A stretch of 38,314 nucleotides of DNA from Nostoc punctiforme NIES-2108 (lineage in GTDB: Bacteria; Cyanobacteriota; Cyanobacteriia; Cyanobacteriales; Nostocaceae), in the NCBI GenBank assembly GCA_003326195.1, contig LXQE01000107.1, forward strand, positions 84,031-122,344. The letters are read 5' to 3'. Under the pieces are notes generated by a model that saw nothing but the letters and a program-made list of their open reading frames with translations, ran no database searches and was not told the DNA's origin. Below are positions 1-6,826 of the stretch, piece by piece. The position numbers and the translations under genes were made by a program. The stretch's first letter is position 1; each line of letters starts with the position of its first letter.

Positions 1-200
1 ACTGCCGCACCCTAGAAGACTTGCCACAACGAGCATTGGATTATCTCAAATTCTTAGCCGAATTGATGGAAGTCCCGATCGCGATCGTCTCACTAGGAGC
101 CAGCCGCGATCAAACCATAATCGTAGAAGACCCAATTCACGGGCCCAAACGCGCTTTATTGCACCCTGACGGGACACCTGCTACCCTACTTAGTGCGTAA
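1..200 (+). CDS. purA: Adenylosuccinate synthase, C-terminal end (partial)
   Basis: The gene runs in from the left edge. The readable frame begins at base 3 and gives 65 residues before TAA at 198-200. The stretch [20 protein letters not shown] followed by [13 protein letters not shown] matches the C-terminal domain of PurA, which joins IMP and aspartate using GTP in the first committed step of AMP synthesis (cytoplasmic). The catalytic N-terminal parts lie outside the window, so the call rests on the tail alone. A longer tail than in E. coli (about 20 residues after the conserved VGxxR region, ending in TLLSA) is visible. It is followed 91 bp downstream, on the same strand, by rplY; a short repeat fills the gap. 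Confidence 0.85.
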   Translation, partial: CRTLEDLPQRALDYLKFLAELMEVPIAIVSLGASRDQTIIVEDPIHGPKRALLHPDGTPATLLSA

Positions 201-291
201 ATTTAGTCATTTGTCATTTGTCATTAGTCATTAGCAAATGATTAATGACAAAGGACAAAGGACAACTGACAACTGACAAAGGACAACTTTT
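201..291. repeat. Short tandem repeat block (STRR) that supplies the rplY ribosome-binding site
   Basis: Heptamer-like units GTCATTT/GTCATTA on the left half are mirrored by GACAAAG/GACAACT units on the right half, so the block can fold back on itself. The last unit, AAAGGACAACTTTT directly before the ATG at 292, contains a Shine-Dalgarno-like AAAGGA about 8 nt from the start codon. The repeat therefore probably forms the translation initiation region of rplY. Confidence 0.75.
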
Positions 292-897
292 ATGGCTATT
301 ACAGTCGAATCTCAAAAACGTCCAGAAGGCAGCAAGCCAAGAGCTTTGCGCCGCGCTGGATTGATACCTGCCAATTTGTATGGTCATAAGGGTACAGAAT
401 CCATTTCTTTGACCATTGAAGCCAAAACTGTTGAGCGTTTGCTCAAAAGAGCTTCCGTCAACAACACCTTGATTGAGTTGAATATTGCTGATGCACCTTG
501 GCGCGGTAAAACCTTGCTGCGGGAACTTCAGATCCATCCAGCCAAAGGTACGCCTTATCACCTCAGCTTTTTCGCGGTTGCTGGCCACGGTGACACCACT
601 GTAGAAGTACGGCTGCGTTTTGTCGGAACTGCTGTTGGTGTTAAACAAGAGGGTGGCGTGTTAGACACCGTAATCTCGGAATTACAAGTGAGTTGTGCGC
701 CAGAAAACATCCCAGATGTGATCGAAATCGATGTTTCTAATCTGCAAATTGGAGACAGCTTGAGTATTAGTGATATAGCCTTTCCTGAAGGTGTAACACC
801 TCTAGCTGAATCAGAACGACTTGTTGTGAGCGTTTTGCCACCACAAATTAGCGCTGAAGATGCTGGGATAGAAACTGAAACTGAAGCAGCTCCTTAG
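292..897 (+). CDS. rplY: 50S ribosomal protein bL25 (general stress protein Ctc type)
   Basis: The 201-residue product is a two-domain bL25/TL5/Ctc protein that binds 5S rRNA in the large ribosomal subunit. Residues about 1-95 form the L25 domain, with [19 protein letters not shown] near the N-terminus as the recognisable RNA-binding segment. Residues about 100-185 form the beta-rich TL5 C-terminal domain ([27 protein letters not shown]). The tail is acidic (ETETEAAP). The length fits the long Ctc form rather than the 94-residue E. coli form. The start is ATG, with AAAGGA upstream inside the repeat. It lies downstream of purA on the same strand and is closed by a strong terminator at 932-956. 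Confidence 0.95.
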   Translation: MAITVESQKRPEGSKPRALRRAGLIPANLYGHKGTESISLTIEAKTVERLLKRASVNNTLIELNIADAPWRGKTLLRELQIHPAKGTPYHLSFFAVAGHGDTTVEVRLRFVGTAVGVKQEGGVLDTVISELQVSCAPENIPDVIEIDVSNLQIGDSLSISDIAFPEGVTPLAESERLVVSVLPPQISAEDAGIETETEAAP

Positions 898-931
898 GCT
901 AGGTAAACTGTGTAATAATTTTTGATGATAT

Positions 932-956
932 CCAGGGGGGAACTCCTGGTTTTTTT
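932..956 (+). terminator. Intrinsic terminator of rplY
   Basis: CCAGGGG (932-938) pairs with CTCCTGG (943-949), with one G-U pair and a GGAA tetraloop, and is followed by seven T residues (950-956). It lies 35 nt after the rplY stop codon and separates rplY from the next gene. Confidence 0.85.
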
Positions 957-962
957 GTATTT

Positions 963-991
963 GAACCGCAGAGGCGCAGAGAGCGCAGAGG
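963..991. repeat. GCAGAG-rich dispersed repeat
   Basis: The purine-rich run built from GCAGAGGC, GCAGAGA and GCAGAGG units resembles a repeat common between Nostoc genes. It ends 7 bp before the ATG of the kinase fusion gene, so it lies in that gene's leader and may act as its ribosome-binding region (GAGG). Confidence 0.55.
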
Positions 992-997
992 ACAGAG

Positions 998-2527
998 ATG
1001 ACAGAAGCGACTCTTCCAGCTTTAATTCAGCAAATGTTGCAGCCGGGATTTTATCCCCATCCGGTAACAGAACCTATTCAACTAATTCAAACTCACGTTT
1101 CTTATGTGCTGTTAACTGGGGATTACGCTTATAAGCTGAAAAAACCTGTGAATTTTGGCTTTTTGGACTTTTCTACCTTAGATAAGCGGCAGCATTTTTG
1201 TCAGGAAGAGTTACGGTTAAATCAGCGGGGTGCTGGTGAATTGTATTTAGAAGTTTTGCCCATAACTCTGGTGGGAGAGCAATACCAGTTAGGGGAAACG
1301 GCCGAGGCTGTAGAATATGTGCTGAAGATGCGTCAATTTCCTCAAGAGTCGCTATTAAGCACACTTTTTGAAGCAGGTAAGTTAAATGAGACGCGTCTAG
1401 ATGAGTTAGGACGGGTTGTGGCTCAATACCATGCCAAAGCACAGACGAATGATTACATTCGCACTTTTGGCGAAGTGCCAAATGTTCGGGCTGCTTTTGA
1501 TGAGAATTATCAGCAAACTGAGAAGTATATTGGTGGCCCTCAGACTCAGGCGCAATTTACAGAAACCAAGCAATATACAGATAACTTTTTTGCTGAACGT
1601 CCAGAATTATTTGCTAGCAGAATTCACAACGACTATATTCGTGAATGTCACGGGGATTTACACCTAAGAAATATTGCCCTGTGGCACGATAAAATCTTAT
1701 TGTTCGATTGCATTGAATTTAATGAGCCGTTTCGCTTTGTCGATGTGATGTACGATGTGGCGTTTACGGTGATGGATTTGGAAGCTCGTCAGCGTAAAGA
1801 CTTAGGTAATGCATTTTTGAATGCCTATATAGAGCAAACTGGAGACTGGGAAGGCTTACAGGTGTTGCCCTTGTATTTAAGTCGTCAGGCTTATGTTCGG
1901 GCGAAGGTGACATCATTTTTGCTAGACGATCCGAGTGTACCTGCGACGGTAAAGGAAGAAGCGACAAAAACCGCCGCTGATTATTACAAACAGGCTTGGG
2001 AATACACTAAACCAAACTTGGGACAACTAATTTTGATGTCGGGGTTGTCGGGTTCTGGTAAAAGTACCACAGCCAGGTCTTTAGCCCGTCAACACGGAGC
2101 GATTCACCTGCGTTCAGATGCAGTGCGGAAGCATTTAGGGGGAATTCCTTTGTGGGAACGGGGTGGCGATGATTTGTATACTCCTGAGATGACCGAGAAA
2201 ACTTACACACGGCTGTTGGAATTGGGAATTATCCTGGCTAAACAAGGTTTTTCGGTGATTTTGGATGCCAAGTATGATAAACAACAGTTACGGGAAGAAG
2301 CGATCGCCCAAGCTACAAAACATCAACTTCCCCTTCAGATTATCCAATGCACAGCACCGTTGGAAGTTCTAAAAGAGCGTTTGAACAATCGCACTGGTGA
2401 TATTGCTGATGCCACCGCCGATTTATTAGCCTCACAAATCAAACATGCTGAACCTTTTACTGAAGAGGAACAACCTTATGTAAAGATTTGGGATACAACT
2501 CAGCCACAACAGGCACAATTAAAATAA
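998..2527 (+). CDS. Fusion of aminoglycoside-phosphotransferase-like domain and P-loop kinase
   Basis: This 509-residue protein matches the known two-part layout of an APH-like N-terminus (COG2187) followed by a predicted P-loop kinase (COG0645). The first part (about 1-340) has the protein-kinase-like catalytic motif HGDLHLRN near residue 218 and the metal-binding LFDCIEFN segment about 15 residues later. The second part (about 345-509) opens with the Walker A motif GLSGSGKSTT near residue 349 and has VILDAKYD as a likely Walker B-like strand. The natural substrate is unknown, and antibiotic resistance should not be assumed. ATG 998 lies close after a repeat, and an alternative downstream start would remove conserved sequence. 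The gene appears to be transcribed alone, between the rplY terminator and a repeat block. Confidence 0.85.
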   Translation: MTEATLPALIQQMLQPGFYPHPVTEPIQLIQTHVSYVLLTGDYAYKLKKPVNFGFLDFSTLDKRQHFCQEELRLNQRGAGELYLEVLPITLVGEQYQLGETAEAVEYVLKMRQFPQESLLSTLFEAGKLNETRLDELGRVVAQYHAKAQTNDYIRTFGEVPNVRAAFDENYQQTEKYIGGPQTQAQFTETKQYTDNFFAERPELFASRIHNDYIRECHGDLHLRNIALWHDKILLFDCIEFNEPFRFVDVMYDVAFTVMDLEARQRKDLGNAFLNAYIEQTGDWEGLQVLPLYLSRQAYVRAKVTSFLLDDPSVPATVKEEATKTAADYYKQAWEYTKPNLGQLILMSGLSGSGKSTTARSLARQHGAIHLRSDAVRKHLGGIPLWERGGDDLYTPEMTEKTYTRLLELGIILAKQGFSVILDAKYDKQQLREEAIAQATKHQLPLQIIQCTAPLEVLKERLNNRTGDIADATADLLASQIKHAEPFTEEEQPYVKIWDTTQPQQAQLK

Positions 2528-2534
2528 TTCGTAA

Positions 2535-2590
2535 TGACGCTCTCTACGAGACGCTAAAAGCGAACGCGGACTCGCTACCGCTGCGCTAAC
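2535..2590. repeat. Dispersed repeat, copy A
   Basis: The segment contains TGACGCT, ACGAGACGCTAAAAGCGAAC and CTCGCTA in that order. The same series occurs, with a few changes, at 9372-9412 upstream of glpK. It is a non-coding, multi-copy Nostocales-type element. Confidence 0.65.
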
Positions 2591-2654
2591 GTAATTCGTA
2601 ATTCGTAATTGAGTTGAAAATTAACAATTACGAATTAGTAATTAGTAATTAGTT
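2591..2654. repeat. STRR block GTAATTC / GAATTAC
   Basis: Repeats of GTAATTC on the left face GAATTAGTAATTAG units on the right, so the block can form a long AT-rich hairpin about 18 bp before the ATG at 2673. No ribosome-binding site is visible in front of that gene. Confidence 0.7.
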
Positions 2655-2672
2655 AAATAAGTTTTTTATTTT

Positions 2673-3179
2673 ATGGCAGACAAAAAGAACGACCTTTTCA
2701 GTATTTCTCCCAGCTTCTTGTCTCAACTATTATTTGGGGCATTTTTAACATTTATATTAATAATGACTGGCTCCGCACCAGCCCTGAGTATCTTCTTAGG
2801 AATCATGGGCGGTTTCATCTTAAGCTGGATCACCAATGTAACTGATAATAGCCCCCAGGCTTCATCTGTCGCCTCATCTGATGGTGTCGATACAGGATTG
2901 AAATACTGGTTATTTTTCATGCTGGGCTTTGTATATTTGGGCTATCCCGCACCCACGAGTATCTTACTAGGTGGATTAGGGGCTTTAGCTGGAGGCTGGA
3001 TTACTGCTTGGTGGGGAAGTAAGGAAGAAACTAGAACTCAGTTGCAAGTTGAAGAATCAGAAGAGACGGAAGTTGAACCAACGAATGAAAGGATCAACAA
3101 ACGGCAAATCAGAAAAGCCGGTCGCCGTTACCGTCGCGCTCCTGGAAGTAGTTTCAATTTCAAGTTTTGGGAAAGGTAG
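2673..3179 (+). CDS. Hypothetical membrane protein with internal duplication and basic tail
   Basis: I do not recognise a named family. The 168-residue product has four likely membrane segments in two pairs: residues about 14-33 and 36-53, and about 78-93 and 96-115. The two halves are alike: SAPALSIFLGIMGGFILSWIT and YPAPTSILLGGLGALAGGWI share AP..SI.LG..G.....WIT. An acidic linker (EESEETEVEPTNE) is followed by a strongly basic C-terminus (KRQIRKAGRRYRRAPG) that is probably cytoplasmic and could touch lipid head groups or nucleic acid. The ATG lies just after an STRR block without a clear Shine-Dalgarno sequence. The STRR after the gene suggests a single-gene unit. Confidence 0.75.
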   Translation: MADKKNDLFSISPSFLSQLLFGAFLTFILIMTGSAPALSIFLGIMGGFILSWITNVTDNSPQASSVASSDGVDTGLKYWLFFMLGFVYLGYPAPTSILLGGLGALAGGWITAWWGSKEETRTQLQVEESEETEVEPTNERINKRQIRKAGRRYRRAPGSSFNFKFWER

Positions 3180-3185
3180 TAATTT

Positions 3186-3355
3186 GGGAATAGCGCATTG
3201 GGCATTGGGCATTGAAAAGAGGCAGAGGGGTGGGGTGCGGGGGGCAGGGGGGAAAAACTTACTGCAACTTCTCCTCTGCTCCCTGCTCCCATGATTCTTC
3301 CCCACTCCCTCATCTCCTATTTCCCATGCCCCATGCGCTATTCTCCATGCCCTAA
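3186..3355. repeat. STRR region with fold-back symmetry
   Basis: GGGAATAGCGCATTGGGCAT and the following GGCATT units at the left are mirrored by CCCCATGCGCTATTCTCCAT at the right, so the ends can pair across a G-rich then C-rich middle. Short ORFs reading through it on either strand are low complexity and were not taken as genes. Confidence 0.7.
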
Positions 3356-3360
3356 TAAAT

Positions 3361-4152
3361 ATGTTTTTATATCTATCCAAATTACTGCCATTATTTTTTT
3401 ATCCACTAGGATTAGCCTGTGTAAGCTTGGTAGTAGCATTAGTGACTTTGTGGAAACGACCCCGGACTGCTGCGATCGCAATTGCTTTTTCCCTAACTTT
3501 ATTGCTATTTTGTAGCAATGCTTGGATCGCTAAATCATTAGTGCGATCGCTAGAATGGCAAAATCTTCCACTCGCCCAAATACCTAATGCAGAAGCGATT
3601 GTGGTTTTGGGTGGCGCAACCAAATCAGCTTTTCCCCCAAGACCTACCGTCGATTTGAGTGAAGCAGGTGATCGCGTTATCTATGCCGCCCAACTCTATC
3701 GCCAGAAAAAAGCGCCTATAATCATTCTGAGCGGGGGACGCATTGATTGGCGTGGAAGTGGTTCTCCAGAATCGGCAGATATGGCAACTATACTCACATC
3801 TATTGATATTCCATCTGAGGCGATTATCCAAGAACCTGACTCTCTCAATACTTATCAAAATGCTGTAAATGTCCGCAAAATCTTGTTATCTCGTGGGATA
3901 AATCAGGTATTATTAGTAACTTCGGCAATGCATATACCGCGATCGCTTCAGATTTTCCAGCGTCAAGGAATCAATGCTATTCCTGCACCCACTGACTTTC
4001 TGGTTAGTGAGGGTGAGTTGCAAGAACTCGGTAGTACTCCCAAAGCCGCTATACTAAATTTATTACCTGATACTGACAACTTACACCAATTTACCATCGC
4101 TTTAAAAGAGTATATTGGTTCTTTAGTTTATCGCTTACGTGGTTGGCTTTAA
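3361..4152 (+). CDS. YdcF/DUF218 family membrane protein (ElyC/SanA-like)
   Basis: The 263-residue protein has two N-terminal membrane helices (about residues 8-28 and 35-52) and then a DUF218 domain outside the cytoplasm. Family motifs are AIVVLGG (about 78-84), ILSGGRIDW (about 119-127), the ES..M...L motif, EPDSLNTYQNA (a DUF218 hallmark, E.S..T..N) and VTSAMHIPRS (about 190-199). In E. coli, ElyC and SanA affect envelope integrity and peptidoglycan precursor use, but the chemical activity of the family is not established. Length and two-helix layout fit ElyC-like members. The ATG at 3361 follows the STRR and no clear ribosome-binding site is seen. No operon partner is evident. Confidence 0.88.
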   Translation: MFLYLSKLLPLFFYPLGLACVSLVVALVTLWKRPRTAAIAIAFSLTLLLFCSNAWIAKSLVRSLEWQNLPLAQIPNAEAIVVLGGATKSAFPPRPTVDLSEAGDRVIYAAQLYRQKKAPIIILSGGRIDWRGSGSPESADMATILTSIDIPSEAIIQEPDSLNTYQNAVNVRKILLSRGINQVLLVTSAMHIPRSLQIFQRQGINAIPAPTDFLVSEGELQELGSTPKAAILNLLPDTDNLHQFTIALKEYIGSLVYRLRGWL

Positions 4153-4261
4153 TTAAAGTTAGGAGTTGTTAGAAAGTTAAGGTTATGAGTTATGAGTTAT
4201 TAATAAGGAAGTGCGGTAATTACCTGAATTCAAAACTTCCGACTCCCGACTCTTAAATTTT
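4153..4261. repeat. STRR-type spacer
   Basis: Units such as AGTTAGGAGTTGTTAG and GTTATGAGTTATGAGTTATT, then a reverse-type CTTCCGACTCCCGACTC, fill the gap between the DUF218 gene and the next small gene. No gene or terminator is seen. Confidence 0.6.
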
Positions 4262-4483
4262 ATGTCAAAAAATTTACCTTATATTATTCCAGTTGCTCAA
4301 CCTGAAGTTGAGGAAGCTTTTGCCTCTTACCAAACAACCCATCAGTTTTACCACGAAGTTCGGTCACGGTCGGAGTTTCAGCGTTATTGTGATTGGTATT
4401 ATACAACCGCAGAACAAAACCGCCAAGAGCTTAAAAGAATGCGCGGCGAACTGAATATTTTTCAGTGGTTTCGCCGCCGATAA
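4262..4483 (+). CDS. Small hypothetical protein, 73 residues
   Basis: I do not recognise the family. The protein is soluble, rich in aromatic and charged residues (RSEFQRYCDWYYTTAEQNRQ), probably helical, and ends in a basic WFRRR. The compact ORF, normal codon use with HIP-like vocabulary and tight end-to-end packing with ftrV (5 bp between the two convergent stop codons) support it as a real gene. There is no clear Shine-Dalgarno sequence in front of the ATG. It may be a cyanobacterium-specific protein, but I cannot assign a role. Confidence 0.6.
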   Translation: MSKNLPYIIPVAQPEVEEAFASYQTTHQFYHEVRSRSEFQRYCDWYYTTAEQNRQELKRMRGELNIFQWFRRR

Positions 4484-4488
4484 GTGAT

Positions 4489-4710
4489 TTAGATGATTTC
4501 TAACTCATTTTCACGCAAGTGGGCTTTAAACTTTTTACTAAACTGCACTACAATCGGCAGATTAGCGCTTACTGGTCTGTCTCGCCATTGGGTGGCAATA
4601 GCTACTACATCGCCTTCTGTGCCTTTGATGTCAAAAGGCTGATTCCGATGTTCAGGATGATGATACACCACTACCGAATCTTTAACGCGGACGCGATCGC
4701 CAACTTTCAT
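4489..4710 (-). CDS. ftrV: Ferredoxin-thioredoxin reductase, variable (alpha) subunit
   Basis: The product carries the FtrV signature GDRVRVKDSVVVYHHPEHRN followed by FDIKGTEGDV and RPVSANLPIVVQFSKKFKAH. This is the small SH3-like barrel subunit that supports the catalytic FtrC iron-sulfur subunit in light-dependent reduction of thioredoxin by ferredoxin. Three in-frame starts exist: GTG 4743, ATG 4731 (preceded by GGAAAAG) and ATG 4710. I chose 4710 because MKVGDRVRV matches the usual N-terminus and gives 73 residues, the typical length. The others would add 7 or 11 residues. ftrC is not in the window, as is usual in cyanobacteria. Confidence 0.9.
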   Translation of the reverse strand: MKVGDRVRVKDSVVVYHHPEHRNQPFDIKGTEGDVVAIATQWRDRPVSANLPIVVQFSKKFKAHLRENELEII

Positions 4711-4765
4711 AACAACATTTACACCTAGCATTTTCTTTTCCACAAGTATCTGCTACAAAATATAT

Positions 4766-4794
4766 GATTAAATCGCTTAGAATTTGATTTAATC
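4766..4794. promoter_or_regulatory. 9-bp inverted repeat upstream of ftrV
   Basis: GATTAAATC (4766-4774) and GATTTAATC (4786-4794) are perfect inverted copies around an 11-nt centre. They lie 56 bp upstream of the chosen ftrV start. This could be an operator or a leader hairpin. No factor can be named from the sequence. Confidence 0.35.
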
Positions 4795-5118
4795 AGCTAT
4801 TTCTTGACGCTTCATCGGGGTGCAACGGCTTAACCCTCTGCGTCCAGGCACGTCTTAGCAATCCGCGCGTACTTTTTTAAGTTTTTTGCCACCTTAATAA
4901 GTATCGCCCATAGCCTTTCTCTTTAACCCAAAAGCAGGGAAATGAAAGAAAATCAGGCGATATCGGATGTGCTTAGTACTTTGACAATATATCCAACCCT
5001 TTTATCTTGACTCTAGGATGTTCCCCAGGTCAACTCTCTCACGAATTTTAGTGTATGGCAGATGCTTGGTTGTTGCGATCGCTCGTTTGTATACAATAGA
5101 ATTTGACCTCTCTTGTTT
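4795..5118. other. Intergenic stretch, no gene; possible promoter
   Basis: No convincing coding frame was found. A sigma70-like pair TTGACA (4981-4986) and TATCTT (5003-5008), 16 nt apart, points to the right, but the next gene starts only at 5471. A GC-richer patch at 4810-4870 stands out from its AT-rich surroundings and could be the ftrV leader on the minus strand. Confidence 0.3.
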
Positions 5119-5161
5119 TACTGGAGTTTAGACTCAGCAGAGCTGAGTCTAAACTCCAGTA
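5119..5161. repeat. Perfect 20-bp inverted repeat with 3-nt loop
   Basis: The arm at 5119-5138 (TACTGGAGTTTAGACTCAGC) is matched without error by its reverse complement at 5142-5161, with AGA between them. Neither strand has a T-run after the hairpin, so it is not a normal terminator. It directly adjoins a dispersed repeat and an ISAs1 fragment, which suggests a mobile-element-derived palindrome. Confidence 0.8.
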
Positions 5162-5182
5162 CGGCGGGCTACGCCTACGCTC
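5162..5182. repeat. Dispersed repeat core GGGCTACGCCTACGC (copy 1)
   Basis: The 15-mer at 5166-5180 recurs exactly at 9554-9568 and, inverted, at 33459-33473. All three copies lie between or at the edge of genes. Confidence 0.7.
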
Positions 5183-5287
5183 TCAGGATTGAGAGATACC
5201 CATACATATTGTTGAGTCATCCTCCTTCATAACTACGTCTTTAATCCAATGGAGGCGATTTTCGATACTCCAATAACCGCAAATACC
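5183..5287 (-). pseudogene. ISAs1-family transposase remnant
   Basis: A 34-codon open stretch on the minus strand encodes YWSIENRLHWIKDVVMKEDD, which matches the C-terminal DDE region of ISAs1-type transposases (H/YWxIENxLHWxxDVxxxEDxS, carrying the last catalytic glutamate). It stops at 5183-5185, and no matching upstream reading is found beyond 5287, where the flanking frames are broken by stops. It is a degenerate fragment of a formerly about 350-residue enzyme. Confidence 0.7.
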
Positions 5288-5470
5288 ATTTTGCACCCCT
5301 AAGACAGGTGTGGTTCAAATACATCAAAACTGCTGTAAACGCTAGGATTAAAATTTCTGGCTTACAGTGGAAAGTTAAGAGTGTCAACCAAATTGTTTCT
5401 ATTCGTTGTTGCCAAAACCGGATGCTCCCTACTCACACCCCCTATTTTTCTTGAAAATATCTGAAGATAT

Positions 5471-6763
5471 ATGAAATTTAGAACCTTCAAATATCCTTTC
5501 GCACTCATCCTAGTCAGCTTCGGTTTTTTGCAGATAGCTGATGCTCAAACTCCTGTAGCGGAAATCTCCAAGCTATCTCAAGAAGTTTCTGTACTTCGGA
5601 AACAGGGCCCAAAAGGGTTACAAGTATTTCTTAAATCCCATGCTAATACGTTAAATACCGCTTCTTCAGGAGCAGTTCTACCTTCCCCTGCACTTCGGGT
5701 AGCTTTAGACGAACTTTGTCAACAACGGGACTGTTACGCCTCTCGTTTGTATTGGTACACTGATATAGAACAAGCCAAAGCTGCTGCTAGAAGCAGTGGT
5801 AAACCCATTCTATCTCTGCGGTTATTGGGTAGGCTGGATCAAGATTTGAGTTGTGCTAATAGTAGATTCTTCAGGGTAGCGCTGTATCCGAATGTTGAAA
5901 TTTCTAAGCTGCTTCAAGACCGCTTTATTTTGCATTGGCAATCAGTGCGCCCTGTACCCAAAGTAACTATTGATTTTGGCGACGGACGCAAGTTGGAGCG
6001 AACGATTACAGGCAATAGCATTCATTATATATTGGATGCATCGGGTCGGCCAATCGATGCTATTCCAGGGTTATATAGTCCCAAAGCATTTTTGCAACAG
6101 CTACAGCAGGCTGAATTAGCAGTAAAAAATTACAGTAAACTTACACCAAGCGATCGCGAGTCTTATTTAAGAAAATACCACAGCGATCGCTTAAATTCTA
6201 TCCAAGCCCAATGGGTTGCAGATTTATCTCGCCTGGGTATCCAGTCTCCCCCTAAGTTGGTAGAAATTCCCAGCAATCGCAGTCAACTACCGACAGCAGA
6301 AATAGCAAGCTCTCTAGCAGTTTCTAAAATGAGAGTTGAAACGCCAATGCTAACTGCTCTCCAGTCTAGTGCTGAACGCAATCAAAACGCCTTAGCTGAA
6401 ATTACTGACCAGAAAGTTTGGGACAAAATTGCTCAACTCTATGCCGCCGATGTCAAGCTAGATCGAAACAGTATTTCTCTAATCAGAGCTAAAAAGTCTC
6501 AGTCTGTCAACATTCAAGAAGATAATTTGCCGATAATAGTGAAAAATTTTGAAGCCACAATGGCTCTAGATACAGTCAGAAATGAATATATGCTGCACAG
6601 CCAAATTCATCAATGGTTTATGCAAGATAAGCAAACCAGGAGCGTGGAAGCGCTCAATGAACAAGTATACGGACAACTATTTTTAACTCCTAGTTCTGAC
6701 CCTTGGTTAGGGCTTTTCCCCAGCGACAGCTACAGCGCCATTGATAATGATGGCATTCGTTAG
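5471..6763 (+). CDS. Exported protein with thioredoxin-fold-like domain
   Basis: The 430-residue protein starts with a signal peptide (residues 1-25, FALILVSFGFLQIADAQ, likely cut after ADA). Residues about 95-215 look like a thioredoxin fold: a helix with AKAAARSSGKPIL, the strand LSLRLLG, C128 in LSCANSRFF where redox cysteines usually sit, a helix with ISKLLQDRFI, then HYILDASGRPIDAIPG and a final helix FLQQLQQAEL. There is no CxxC. C83 and C88 could form a separate disulfide. The remainder (about 220-430) is helical and unrecognised. It probably acts in the periplasm, perhaps in thiol chemistry or binding. No partner gene adjoins it. The fold call is inference. Confidence 0.7.
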   Translation: MKFRTFKYPFALILVSFGFLQIADAQTPVAEISKLSQEVSVLRKQGPKGLQVFLKSHANTLNTASSGAVLPSPALRVALDELCQQRDCYASRLYWYTDIEQAKAAARSSGKPILSLRLLGRLDQDLSCANSRFFRVALYPNVEISKLLQDRFILHWQSVRPVPKVTIDFGDGRKLERTITGNSIHYILDASGRPIDAIPGLYSPKAFLQQLQQAELAVKNYSKLTPSDRESYLRKYHSDRLNSIQAQWVADLSRLGIQSPPKLVEIPSNRSQLPTAEIASSLAVSKMRVETPMLTALQSSAERNQNALAEITDQKVWDKIAQLYAADVKLDRNSISLIRAKKSQSVNIQEDNLPIIVKNFEATMALDTVRNEYMLHSQIHQWFMQDKQTRSVEALNEQVYGQLFLTPSSDPWLGLFPSDSYSAIDNDGIR

Positions 6764-6806
6764 GGGACTTGCAAAAAATAAATTATCTCAAATTATTTCT
6801 AGATTT

Positions 6807-6826
6807 GTAGGGGCGCAAGCCCCTAC
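6807..6826. repeat. 8-bp hairpin with GCAA loop
   Basis: GTAGGGGC and GCCCCTAC enclose a GCAA tetraloop, 44 bp after the stop of the exported protein. It lacks a T-run, so it could be a weak 3' end or the widespread GTAGGGGCGCAAGCCCCTAC-type repeat of cyanobacteria. Confidence 0.55.

Noticed and set aside
214..648. 144-codon minus-strand frame over rplY
   Set aside because: It is antisense to a clear ribosomal protein gene and its end is translated heptamer repeat.
3049..3380. Several overlapping 60-107 codon frames on both strands
   Set aside because: They are shadows of the 168-residue gene end and the G/C-rich STRR that follows it.
4810..4870. GC-richer patch as a possible structured RNA
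   Set aside because: No extended stem or known RNA family pattern could be drawn; it may simply be the ftrV leader.
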